This document shows positions 34,190-41,996 of a stretch of 64,000 nucleotides of DNA, piece after piece. This DNA comes from Streptomyces zaomyceticus (GTDB lineage Bacteria > Actinomycetota > Actinomycetes > Streptomycetales > Streptomycetaceae). The translations under genes and the position numbers were made by a program. The stretch is taken from positions 1 to 64,000 of the forward strand of contig NZ_BNBZ01000037.1 of the NCBI RefSeq assembly GCF_014656215.1, given 5' to 3'. Positions within the stretch are counted from its first letter, which is position 1, and each line of letters starts with the position of its first letter. The notes under the pieces are model-generated. The model was not told the DNA's origin and searched no databases. It saw nothing but the letters and a program-made list of their open reading frames with translations.

Positions 34190-34599
34190 GCGGGGCCTGG
34201 CCCCGCGCCGCGCTGTTTGTACAGGCTGATCGAGACCGTACGGTCGTCGGCCACCGACGATTCCACCTTCCCGGCCAGTGCCGACAGCACCGTCCAGGCG
34301 AAGGTGTCCCGCTCGGGCGCCCGACCGTCGGTGGTCGGGGCGGAGACGGTCACGTCGAGGGAGTCGTCGACCAGCCGGAAGACGCAGCTGAGGACGGACC
34401 CCGGCACGGCCTGCTGGAGCAGGATGGCGCAGGCCTCGTCGACCGCGATCCGCAAGTCCTCGATCTCGTCGAGGGTGAAGTCCAAGCGCGCCGCGAGGCC
34501 GGCCGTGGCCGTACGCAGCACGGACAGATAGGCACCCGCAGCGGGCAGCCGGACTTCCACGAAGTCCTGGGTCCCGGGCTCGCCTGCGATCTGGGACAC
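34186..34599 (-). CDS. prsH: RsbW-like anti-sigma factor PrsH/UshX
   Basis: A 137-residue GHKL-fold protein that should sequester SigH. It keeps the overall RsbW pattern (FTLDEIEDLRIAVDEACAILL ... DTFAWTVLSALAGKVE). In the N-box, EACxN of kinases reads EACAI, so the metal-binding Asn appears replaced, and no GxGxG box is evident. The GTG at 34599 is chosen because GGAGGTG precedes it directly; the frame also opens at a TTG inside that ribosome-binding site. Coupled to sigH by a four-base overlap. Confidence 0.85.
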   Translation of the reverse strand: MSQIAGEPGTQDFVEVRLPAAGAYLSVLRTATAGLAARLDFTLDEIEDLRIAVDEACAILLQQAVPGSVLSCVFRLVDDSLDVTVSAPTTDGRAPERDTFAWTVLSALAGKVESSVADDRTVSISLYKQRGAGPGPA

Positions 34600-34762
34600 C
34601 CTCACCTCCAAGGTGGCACAAGCTCATTCGGGGCTCGGGGGGAGAGACCCCCGAACCGGGCGGTGCGCAGGGGGCTGCGCAGTCCGCCGTGACGCTATCG
34701 CGATCCGTCCCGCCGTGTCGCCGTGAGCCTCCGCCCCCACCGGCCCCCCTGTCACCGGTCGT

Positions 34763-34785
34763 CACCCATGGTAGGCCCATGGGTG
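34763..34785. promoter_or_regulatory. Perfect 9-5-9 inverted repeat upstream of prsH-sigH
   Basis: CACCCATGG-TAGGC-CCATGGGTG lies in the ~370-bp gap between the UBP zinc-finger gene and prsH, about 165 bp before the prsH start. It has the look of a dimeric repressor site; no known regulator motif was recognised. Confidence 0.6.
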
Positions 34786-34969
34786 CGGACGGTGGGTAGA
34801 GGTCTGCGGGGCCGAAAGCGAGCGACCGGCGGAGGGGTGACGTACCCAACCGAGGGGCGGGCGAATCTTCGGACGGCCGAATCCCCGGACGGTCGTCCTT
34901 TCGGAAGACCCGACAAGCCGACGACTCCGGTCCGGCGCACCCCGGTCCGGGCGTCCCCGGCCCGGCGGT

Positions 34970-35230
34970 TCAGACGATCGAGCCGTCCACGAAGCACCAG
35001 CGCCAGGCCTCGCCCGGTTCGAAGGTCCGCATCACCGGGTGCCCCGTCGCGGAGAAGTGCCCCGTCGCGTGCTGCCCCGCCGAGGAGTCGCAGCAGCCCA
35101 CGTGCCCGCAGCTCAGACAGAGCCGCAGCTGGACCGGGTGCGTGCCGTCCGCCAGGCATTCCGGGCAGGTGTCGGCCAGCGGCACCGGTTCGGGGCGCGG
35201 CATTTCGGCAACGTGGGGGCACTCGCTCAT
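34970..35230 (-). CDS. UBP-type zinc-finger protein
   Basis: An 86-residue stand-alone ZnF-UBP domain. Zinc ligands are visible in CPHV, DTCPECLADG, LCLSCGHVGCCDSS, HATGHFSATGHPV and the terminal GEAWRWCFVDG. In eukaryotes this fold binds the C-terminus of ubiquitin; the bacterial versions have no known ligand. The gene precedes prsH-sigH in the same direction and is divergent from the antiporter with a 39-bp gap. Confidence 0.88.
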   Translation of the reverse strand: MSECPHVAEMPRPEPVPLADTCPECLADGTHPVQLRLCLSCGHVGCCDSSAGQHATGHFSATGHPVMRTFEPGEAWRWCFVDGSIV

Positions 35231-35269
35231 GATGGCCAGGTTACGTTGCGGCACTGGACGGGGTCGGGC

Positions 35270-36865
35270 ATGGACGCACTGCAGCTGGTGGCGCTGGTGG
35301 CGGCGAGCGCCGCGATCGCGGGTCTCGCCCGCAGGACACCGGTGCCCGCTCCGCTGCTCCTGGTCGCCGTGGGCCTCGCCGCCTCGTACGTCCCGGGGGT
35401 TCCCGACTACACCCTCGACCCGCACATCGTGCTGCCGCTGATCCTGCCCCCGCTCCTCTACACGGCCGCGGTCGACTCCTCGTACCTCGACCTGCGGGCC
35501 AACATCCGGCCCGTCGCGCTGCTCTCCGTCGGATACGTCCTCTTCGCCACCGTGGCCGTGGGCTGGCTCGCGTACGTCCTGGTCCCCGATCTGCCGCTGA
35601 CCGCCGCGCTGGTGCTCGGCGCGGTGGTCGCCCCGCCGGACGCGGTCGCGGCCACCGCCATCGCCCGCAAGCTGGGTCTGCCGAACCGGATCACGACGAT
35701 CCTCCAGGGGGAGTCCCTGGTGAACGACGCCACCGCCATCACCGCGTACAAGGTCGCCCTCGCGGCGGCCGTCGGCGAGGGGATCAGCTGGGCGGGCGGC
35801 GTGGGGGAGTTCGCGCTGGCCTCCCTCGGCGGCATCGGCGTCGGCCTGGTCCTGATGGTGCCGATCCACTGGCTGCGCCGGGGCCTCGGCGACTCCCTCC
35901 TCCAGAACACGCTCTCCCTCCTCATCCCCTTCGTCGCCTACGCGGCGGCCGAGGAGGTCGGCGCCTCCGGAGTCCTCGCCGTCGTCGTGGTCGGTCTCTT
36001 CCTCGGGCACCGCGCCTGGCAGGTCGACTTCGCGACCCGGCTCCAGGAGGAGGCCGTGTGGAAGATGGTCGCCTTCATCCTGGAATCCGCCGTCTTCGCC
36101 CTGATCGGCCTGCAACTGCCGTACGTCGTCCAGGGCCTCGGGCAGTACGGCATGGGGGAGGCCGTCGGGTACGCGGTCGGGGTCTTCGTCGCCGTGGTCG
36201 TCGTCCGGTTCGTCTGGGTGTACCCGGCGACCTTCCTGCCACGGCTCTCCGGCCGCGTCCGGAACCGGGAACCGGGGGTGGACTGGAAGGCGCCGCTCGT
36301 CGTCGGCTGGGCCGGCATGCGCGGAGTGGTCTCCCTCGCCATCGCCTTCTCCATCCCTGTCGTCACCGGCGGCGTCGAGTTCCCGGCCCGCAACCTCGTC
36401 CTCTTCCTCACCTTCACCACCGTCATCGGCACCCTGGTCGTGCAGGGCCTCACCCTGCCGCCCCTCATCCGGTTCCTGAAGCTCCCCGGGCGGGACCGGT
36501 ACGCCGAGACCCTGGCCGAGGCGCAGGCCCAGAGCGAGGCCTCACGGGCCGCCGAGGAACGCCTCGACGCGCTCCTCGCCGACGAGCGCAACGCCCTCCC
36601 GCAACCCCTCGCCGACCGCCTGCGGACGGTCCTCGAACGGCGTCGCAACGCCGTCTGGGAACGACTCGGCGCCGTCAACGAGGTCACCGGGGAGACCGCG
36701 GACGACACCTACCGGCGGCTCTCGCGGGAGATGATCGACGCCGAGCGCGAGGTCTTCGTCCAGCTGCGGGACGCGCGGCGGATCGACGACGAGATGATGC
36801 GGACCCTGCTCCGCCGGCTCGACCTGGAGGAGGCCGCCGCCTACCGCGAGGAGGCGGCGGACTGA
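35270..36865 (+). CDS. CPA1-family Na+/H+ antiporter
   Basis: This 531-residue protein has 11-13 membrane helices. VVAPPDAVAATAIARKLGLP and GESLVNDATAI are the ion-binding motifs of the CPA1 group (Asp in LVNDATA). A ~120-residue cytoplasmic C-terminal helical domain (ETLAEAQAQSEASRAAEERLDALL ...) follows. The last 25 bp overlap the convergent PLP-enzyme gene. It probably works in sodium and pH homeostasis. Confidence 0.9.
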   Translation: MDALQLVALVAASAAIAGLARRTPVPAPLLLVAVGLAASYVPGVPDYTLDPHIVLPLILPPLLYTAAVDSSYLDLRANIRPVALLSVGYVLFATVAVGWLAYVLVPDLPLTAALVLGAVVAPPDAVAATAIARKLGLPNRITTILQGESLVNDATAITAYKVALAAAVGEGISWAGGVGEFALASLGGIGVGLVLMVPIHWLRRGLGDSLLQNTLSLLIPFVAYAAAEEVGASGVLAVVVVGLFLGHRAWQVDFATRLQEEAVWKMVAFILESAVFALIGLQLPYVVQGLGQYGMGEAVGYAVGVFVAVVVVRFVWVYPATFLPRLSGRVRNREPGVDWKAPLVVGWAGMRGVVSLAIAFSIPVVTGGVEFPARNLVLFLTFTTVIGTLVVQGLTLPPLIRFLKLPGRDRYAETLAEAQAQSEASRAAEERLDALLADERNALPQPLADRLRTVLERRRNAVWERLGAVNEVTGETADDTYRRLSREMIDAEREVFVQLRDARRIDDEMMRTLLRRLDLEEAAAYREEAAD

Positions 36866-37761
36866 GACCCGTCCGGGGCGCCCGTCACCACCGCCGCGAG
36901 CCGGGTGCCCGCCGGGAACGCGCCCTCCTCCGCCAGGGTGGTGAGGCCGTACAGCATTTTGGCCACATACAGCCGCTCGATGGCGAGTCCGTGCCGCGCC
37001 TCGAAGTCACGTGCGAACGCCTCCAGATCGGGGGACACGCGCGCGTACCCGCCGCCGTGGAAACGTTCGTCCAGCGTCCAGTCGCCGCGCGGCCCGCCGA
37101 ACGCGGCCTCCTGGAGGGCGCGGACCTCCGCGCCCAGGAAACCGCCCCTGAGGACCGGGACGCCCCACGCCCGCTGTCCGGGGGACAGGCCGGCCGCGAG
37201 ACCCGCCAGGGTGCCGCCCGTGCCGCAGGCGACGGCGACCGTGTCCGCCGCCCCCAGAAGCTCGCGTCCCAGCTCCACGCACCCCTGGACGGCGAGGACG
37301 TTGCTGCCGCCCTCCGGGACCACGTACGCGCCCGCGGGGGCCCGCTCCAGGAACTTCGCGAGCGTGGCGGGGTCGTTCTTCGCGCGGTACGTGGCCCGGT
37401 CCACGAACTCCAGCCGCATCCCGTCCGCCGCGCACCGCGCGAGGGAGGGGTTGAGCGGGCGTCCGGCCAGCTCGTCGCCGCGCACGATCCCGACGGTGGG
37501 GAAGCCCAGCAGCCGGCCGGCGGCCGCCGTCGCCCGCAGATGGTTGGAGTACGCGCCGCCGAAGGTGAGCACGGGACGCCCGGCCGCCGCGCCGAGGTTG
37601 AGCGCGAGCTTGCGCCACTTGTTGCCCGGCAGGTCGGGGTGGATGAGGTCCTCGCGCTTGAGCAGCAGGGTGAGTCCGCGGCGGGCGAAGCGCTCGTCCT
37701 CCACCGGCTCCAGGGGTGAGGGGAGCCGGGGCCGCAGGCGGGAGAGGTCGAACGCGTTCAC
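36841..37761 (-). CDS. D-cysteine desulfhydrase/ACC deaminase-family PLP enzyme
   Basis: Fold-type II PLP enzyme of 306 residues. The PLP lysine is in PGNKWRKL, GGAYSNHLRATAAAGRLLG is the substrate loop, and CGTGGTLAGLAAGL binds the phosphate. This matches the 1-aminocyclopropane-1-carboxylate deaminase/D-cysteine desulfhydrase family; the residues that distinguish the two activities cannot be assigned safely by eye. Its 3' end overlaps the antiporter gene by 25 bp. Confidence 0.85.
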   Translation of the reverse strand: MNAFDLSRLRPRLPSPLEPVEDERFARRGLTLLLKREDLIHPDLPGNKWRKLALNLGAAAGRPVLTFGGAYSNHLRATAAAGRLLGFPTVGIVRGDELAGRPLNPSLARCAADGMRLEFVDRATYRAKNDPATLAKFLERAPAGAYVVPEGGSNVLAVQGCVELGRELLGAADTVAVACGTGGTLAGLAAGLSPGQRAWGVPVLRGGFLGAEVRALQEAAFGGPRGDWTLDERFHGGGYARVSPDLEAFARDFEARHGLAIERLYVAKMLYGLTTLAEEGAFPAGTRLAAVVTGAPDGSQSAASSR

Positions 37762-37852
37762 CCGGCCATTGTCCGTGCCTTCCGCGCGGCCGGCGCGGGA
37801 GGCCTTCCGTACGTCCCCGGCGCCTTTCGCGCGCGGGGGAGCGTCCGCGCGT

Positions 37853-38443
37853 TCAGCTCAGGCGGTCGGCGATCCGCTCCCGCATCGACGCCATCGTGAA
37901 GCCCCGGGGGTCCACCTTCCCCGGCTGCCACTCCCGGTGACCGATGACCGAGCGCTGCGTCCAGCCGTGCACCCGGCACACCGCGGCCGCCGCCTTCGCG
38001 ATGGCCTCCAGCTGCACCTTCGGCCACGGGTCCAGGCCGTCCCCGAGGTTCTCGCACTCGAATCCGTAGAAGTACCGGTTGCCGTCCGTGGTCGCCTCGT
38101 CGTCCGGCGGCAGCCCCTGCTCGGCGATGACCGCCCGGAGCACCTCGTCGTCGCCGAGCCCCGCGTGGTTGGCGCGCCCGAAGCCGACGAGGTGGACCGT
38201 GCCGTTCTTGGCGATCACTCCGTGGCAGAGCGGTCCCGGGAGGTTCTCGTAGCCGTCCCGGCAGATCCGGACGGTGTTCGCGGTGCCGCGGGTCACGGTG
38301 TGGTGGATCATCACGCCGTGCACCGGGCCCCAGGGGCCCTTGTGGTTGCGGTTGTGGGTGGACCAGTCGCCGACCTGGACGACCGTGAGGCCCTCGTCGC
38401 GCAGCGCGTGGAGGAATCTGCTCGCGGACATGGGGTGGGACAT
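37853..38443 (-). CDS. N-acetylmuramoyl-L-alanine amidase (Amidase_2)
   Basis: A 196-residue single-domain amidase of the T7-lysozyme/PGRP fold. Zinc ligands are the His in MIHHTV and the His in VIGHREW, with Lys/Asp in PGKVDPRG; FYGFECENLGDG is the catalytic Tyr/Glu region. No signal peptide or wall-binding domain is present, so it either acts on internal muropeptides or is exported by another route. No phage genes surround it. GAAGGGAG precedes the ATG. Confidence 0.87.
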   Translation of the reverse strand: MSHPMSASRFLHALRDEGLTVVQVGDWSTHNRNHKGPWGPVHGVMIHHTVTRGTANTVRICRDGYENLPGPLCHGVIAKNGTVHLVGFGRANHAGLGDDEVLRAVIAEQGLPPDDEATTDGNRYFYGFECENLGDGLDPWPKVQLEAIAKAAAAVCRVHGWTQRSVIGHREWQPGKVDPRGFTMASMRERIADRLS

Positions 38444-38492
38444 GACCGACTCCCTTCGGAGGACGGGGTGAGCTCCCGGCGGACCGGCAGCT

Positions 38493-38523
38493 TCCGGAGT
38501 ACCGGAACGTCCGGAGTACCGGA
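38493..38523. promoter_or_regulatory. Two identical 14-bp palindromes in tandem
   Basis: TCCGGAGTACCGGA (arms TCCGG/CCGGA, spacer AGTA) occurs at 38493-38506 and again at 38510-38523, 17 bp centre to centre. They lie in the divergent region between the amidase and the encapsulin gene and look like operators for a dimeric regulator. Confidence 0.7.
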
Positions 38524-38731
38524 TTCCGCCACTCCGGGCCATCCGTTCGGACGGTGTGCGAGCCGATCCGGACAGGGGGCCGTGGGGCGGACGGGACTCC
38601 GCTGTTCGGATGGAAATCACGTGACATGCCCCGAAGATCGTCGAACAGTCCCACTCGAATGTGTAATGGCGCCGACACGTTCCGTGCTGAAAGGCTTCGT
38701 CTCGCAAGTCAGTCATACGAGAGGGAGTTCC

Positions 38732-40144
38732 ATGTCCGTTGGTTCGGTTGGCGACGAGGTCCGCGCGGATCAGGCCCCGCAGCAGAGTCTCGGCACCGCC
38801 GCCGCGCGGAACCTCGCCACGACCACCAAGTCGGCGCCGCAGATGCAGGAGATCACCTCACGGTGGCTGCTGCGGGCGCTGCCATGGGTCCAGGTGCAGG
38901 GCGGCACGTACCGGGTGAACCGGAGGCTCAGCTACTCCGTGGGGGACGGCCGGGTCACCTTCGTCCAGACCGGAGAGCGTGTCGCGGTCATCCCCGCCGA
39001 ACTCGGCGAACTCCCCGCCCTGCGCGGCTACGAGGACGAGGAGGCCCTGGCCGAGCTCGCCTCCCGCTGCCGCCAGCGGGAGTACGCGGCCGGCGAGGTG
39101 ATCGCCGTCGCCGGCGAGCCGACCGACCGGGTCCACCTCCTCGCGCACGGCAGGATCGAGCAGATCGGCGAGGGGCCGTACGGCGACGAGGCCGTCCTCG
39201 GCGTCCTCGCCGACGGCGCCTACTTCGGCGAGGCCGCCCTCGTCGACGCCGACGCCGCCTGGGAGTGGTCCGCCCGCGCCGCCACCGCCTGCACGGTCCT
39301 CGAGCTCACCCGGGACGACGTGCGGAACCTCGCGGAGCGGGCCGGGTCCCTCGCCGCCCACCTCGCGAGCGTGGCCGCACTGCCCCACCAGCGGACCAAC
39401 AAGTACGGCGAGGCCGAGATCGACCTCTCCGCCGGTCATGTCGGCGAGGCCGTCGTCCCGCACACGTACGTCGACTACGACGCCTCGCCCCGTGAGTACG
39501 AGCTGAGCGTCGCCCAGACCGTGCTGAAGGTGCACAGCCGCGTCGCCGACCTCTACAACCAGCCGATGAACCAGACCGAGCAGCAGTTGCGGCTCACGGT
39601 CGAGGCGCTCCGCGAGCGCCAGGAGTACGAGCTGGTCAACAACAAGGAGTTCGGCCTCCTCGCCAACTGCGACTACGGGCAGCGGCTCCAGCCCCACGAC
39701 GGCGCCCCCAGCCCCGACGACATGGACGAGCTGCTCTCCCGCCGCCGGGGATCCAAGCTGTTCCTCGCCCACCCGCGCGCCATCGCCGCCTTCGGCCGCG
39801 AGCTCAACAAGCGCGGTCTGGTGCCCGAGACCATCGACATCAACGGCAACCGCATCCCGACCTGGCGCGGTGTACCGATCTACCCGTGCAACAAGATCCC
39901 GGTCTCGGACGCCCGGACCACCTCGATCATCTGCATGCGTACGGGCGAGTCCGACCAGGGCGTGATCGGTCTCCACCAGACCGGCCTGCCCGACGAGATC
40001 GAGCCCAGCCTCTCCGTCCGCTTCATGGGCATCGACGAGCAGGCGATCATCTCCTACCTCGTCACGGCCTACTACTCGGCGGCGATCCTCGTCCCGGACG
40101 CCCTCGGAGTCCTGGAGAACGTCGAGGTCAGCCGCTGGCGCTGA
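38732..40144 (+). CDS. Family 2B encapsulin shell protein (cNMP-binding domain)
   Basis: This 470-residue protein has an HK97-type shell fold interrupted by a cyclic-nucleotide-binding domain (~105-225: REYAAGEVIAVAGEPTDRVHLLAHGRIEQIG ... YFGEAALVDAD ... SARAATACTVLELT). The phosphate-cassette Glu and Arg (FGEAAL, SARAA) are kept, so ligand binding is plausible. The shell part (EYELSVAQTVLKVHSRVADLYNQPMNQTEQQLRL ... GSKLFLAHPRAIAAFGRELNKRG ... IPVSDARTTSIICMRTGE) matches the SrpI/EshA-like family 2 encapsulins. Paralogue EshA affects antibiotic production in Streptomyces. The polyprenyl synthase downstream is the expected cargo. GAGGGAG precedes the ATG. Confidence 0.88.
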   Translation: MSVGSVGDEVRADQAPQQSLGTAAARNLATTTKSAPQMQEITSRWLLRALPWVQVQGGTYRVNRRLSYSVGDGRVTFVQTGERVAVIPAELGELPALRGYEDEEALAELASRCRQREYAAGEVIAVAGEPTDRVHLLAHGRIEQIGEGPYGDEAVLGVLADGAYFGEAALVDADAAWEWSARAATACTVLELTRDDVRNLAERAGSLAAHLASVAALPHQRTNKYGEAEIDLSAGHVGEAVVPHTYVDYDASPREYELSVAQTVLKVHSRVADLYNQPMNQTEQQLRLTVEALRERQEYELVNNKEFGLLANCDYGQRLQPHDGAPSPDDMDELLSRRRGSKLFLAHPRAIAAFGRELNKRGLVPETIDINGNRIPTWRGVPIYPCNKIPVSDARTTSIICMRTGESDQGVIGLHQTGLPDEIEPSLSVRFMGIDEQAIISYLVTAYYSAAILVPDALGVLENVEVSRWR

Positions 40145-40244
40145 GCCGACGACGCCCCGGGGCGGGGACCGAACCCTCCCGCCCCCGGGCGTTCCCGGCC
40201 CGCCGCCGCACAGCATCGCCCCGGAGGATACGAAGGAAGTGACC

Positions 40245-41294
40245 GTGACCATGACCGGCGCGGATGCCGTCGCCGACGGTCAGGGGGCCGTGCGGCTCCT
40301 GGACCGGACGCGGACCGCTGTCAATCCCCAACTGCGCTCGACCGTGGAGACCCTGCCCGGCTCCATGCGGCGGGTCGCGATGTACCACTTCGGCTGGGAG
40401 CACGCCGACGGCACACCGGCCGCGGAACAGCCGGGCAAGGCCATCCGGCCGGCTCTCGTCCTCGCGGCGGCCCGCGCGCTGGGCGCGGAGGAGGCCGGAG
40501 CCGTGAAGGCCGCGGCCGCGGTGGAGCTCGCGCACAACTTCACCCTGCTCCACGACGACATCGTCGACGAGGACGTGACCCGGCGGCACCGGCCCACCGC
40601 CTGGACCGTCTTCGGCGTCCCGGACGCGCTGATCGCCGGTGACGCGATGAGCGCGCTCGCCCTGCGGATGCTGGCGGAGGACCCGCATCCCGCCTCGGCG
40701 GCCGCCTCCGCGCGGCTGGCCGCGTGCATCATCGAGCTCTGCGCGGGGCAGCAGGCGGACTGCGCCTTCGAGCGGCGCGCACCCCGGGACGTCTCCCTCG
40801 ACGAGTGCCTGGCGATGGCCACCGCCAAGACCGGCGCGCTGCTCGGCGCCTCCTGCGCGATCGGCGCGCTCTACGCGGGCGCGGGCGACGAGGAGGTCGC
40901 GGCGATGGACGCCTTCGGCCGGGAGGCGGGCCTCGCCTTCCAGCTGATCGACGATCTCATCGGGATCTGGGGCGACCCGGACCGTACGGGCAAGCCGGCC
41001 GGGGCCGATCTGGTCGCGCACAAGAAGTCGCTGCCGGTGGTGGCGGCGCTCGCCTCGGGCACGCCGGCGGGGGACGAGCTGGCCGAGCTCTACGCCCGTC
41101 CCGTCCTCGACGAGGCGGCGGTGCGCGCGGCGGCGGACGCGGTCGAGCGGGCCGGCGGGCGCGACTGGGCGCAGGGCCAGGCCGCCGAGCGGATGGGCCG
41201 CGCCGTGGAGCATCTGGCGCAGGCGGTGCCGGACCCGGCGGCCGCGGGGGACATGCTGGCGCTCGCGGAGTTCGTCACCCGTCGTACGCGGTGA
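40245..41294 (+). CDS. Polyprenyl diphosphate synthase, likely encapsulin cargo
   Basis: Trans-isoprenyl diphosphate synthase of about 349 residues. The first aspartate-rich motif is LLHDDIVDED, the second QLIDDLIGIWGD, with KAIRPAL near the N-terminus and DLVAHKKSLPV before helix H, so it should be active. Residues upstream of the first motif suggest a C15-C25 product, but chain length is not certain. It follows the encapsulin by 100 bp in the same direction; polyprenyl transferases are one of the reported cargo classes of family 2B shells. The first ~20 residues are polar but there is no long disordered extension. Start GTG 40245 fits GAAGGAA spacing; 40239 and 40251 are alternatives. Confidence 0.85.
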   Translation: MTMTGADAVADGQGAVRLLDRTRTAVNPQLRSTVETLPGSMRRVAMYHFGWEHADGTPAAEQPGKAIRPALVLAAARALGAEEAGAVKAAAAVELAHNFTLLHDDIVDEDVTRRHRPTAWTVFGVPDALIAGDAMSALALRMLAEDPHPASAAASARLAACIIELCAGQQADCAFERRAPRDVSLDECLAMATAKTGALLGASCAIGALYAGAGDEEVAAMDAFGREAGLAFQLIDDLIGIWGDPDRTGKPAGADLVAHKKSLPVVAALASGTPAGDELAELYARPVLDEAAVRAAADAVERAGGRDWAQGQAAERMGRAVEHLAQAVPDPAAAGDMLALAEFVTRRTR

Positions 41295-41309
41295 GGCCCG
41301 GGGGGCGCG

Positions 41310-41885
41310 TCACGCCTCGGGGACGATGCGGGTGACCACCGTTTCGATCAGGTCGTCCAGGTCCCGGTCGCCGTGCATGTCCGGGACCGTGAAGTGGTCG
41401 AACAGCAGTCCGGTGAGGGCGAAGTAGAGCAGCCGGACGGTGTCCGCGTCCCCGGGCATCCCGGCCTCCAGGTGCCCCTGGATGTTCGCTTCCAGATCGC
41501 CCCGGAGCACCTTGGTGAGCTGGGTCCGCAGCTCGGGGCGGCGCACCGCTTCGAGGCGGAGCTCGAAGAGCCCGAGGTAGCAGGTGCGCTCGGCGGTGAG
41601 CCGCTGGGCGACCTGACGCATGAGCTCGAAGACCAGGGCGCGGCTCGGCGTCGGCAGCATGGCGGCCTCGATTACGCCTGGCTCCGGGGTCAGCCGTTCG
41701 AAGATCCGGGCGGCGACCTCGGAGAGCACCTGGTCCCGGTCGCGGAAGTAGTTGGACGAGGTGCCCGTGGGGACCCCCGCCCGGGCGTCGACCGCGCGGA
41801 AGGTCAGCCCGCGGGCACCTTCGTCCGCCAGGACCTGGATGGCGGCGTCGAGCAGCGCCGTGCGTCGTTCGGGGTTTCTCGCCAT
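41310..41885 (-). CDS. TetR-family transcriptional regulator
   Basis: A 191-residue TetR protein with a standard N-terminal HTH (LTFRAVDARAGVPTGTSSNYFRDRDQVLSEVAARI) and an all-helical ligand domain. It is divergent from a DHFR-like gene and an imperfect inverted repeat lies between them, so autoregulation and control of that gene are likely. It is convergent with the polyprenyl synthase, 15 bp apart. Confidence 0.9.
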   Translation of the reverse strand: MARNPERRTALLDAAIQVLADEGARGLTFRAVDARAGVPTGTSSNYFRDRDQVLSEVAARIFERLTPEPGVIEAAMLPTPSRALVFELMRQVAQRLTAERTCYLGLFELRLEAVRRPELRTQLTKVLRGDLEANIQGHLEAGMPGDADTVRLLYFALTGLLFDHFTVPDMHGDRDLDDLIETVVTRIVPEA

Positions 41886-41919
41886 GTCGTCGTTCCTCCT
41901 CCTTCGAAAATAGGGCTTG

Positions 41920-41961
41920 CGTAACCACTACAGGTGAAGCACTATAACTGTCGTGGTTGCG
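41920..41961. promoter_or_regulatory. Operator-like inverted repeat, TetR/DHFR-like
   Basis: CGTAACCACTACAG (41920-41933) and CTGTCGTGGTTGCG (41948-41961) are 12/14 complementary arms with a 14-bp spacer. TATAAC (41943-41948), a likely -10 for the plus-strand gene, sits in the middle. This is a probable TetR binding site. Confidence 0.6.
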
Positions 41962-41996
41962 ATCGCAGTCACGCACCGAATGTGAAGAGGACCGGT

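Noticed and set aside
37853..38443. Prophage remnant suggested by a lysozyme-like amidase
   Set aside because: No integrase, holin, portal or tail genes are near; the single gene looks chromosomal.
38732..40144. Simple Crp/Fnr-type regulator, suggested by the cyclic-nucleotide-binding domain
   Set aside because: There is no DNA-binding helix-turn-helix, and most of the protein matches the encapsulin shell fold.
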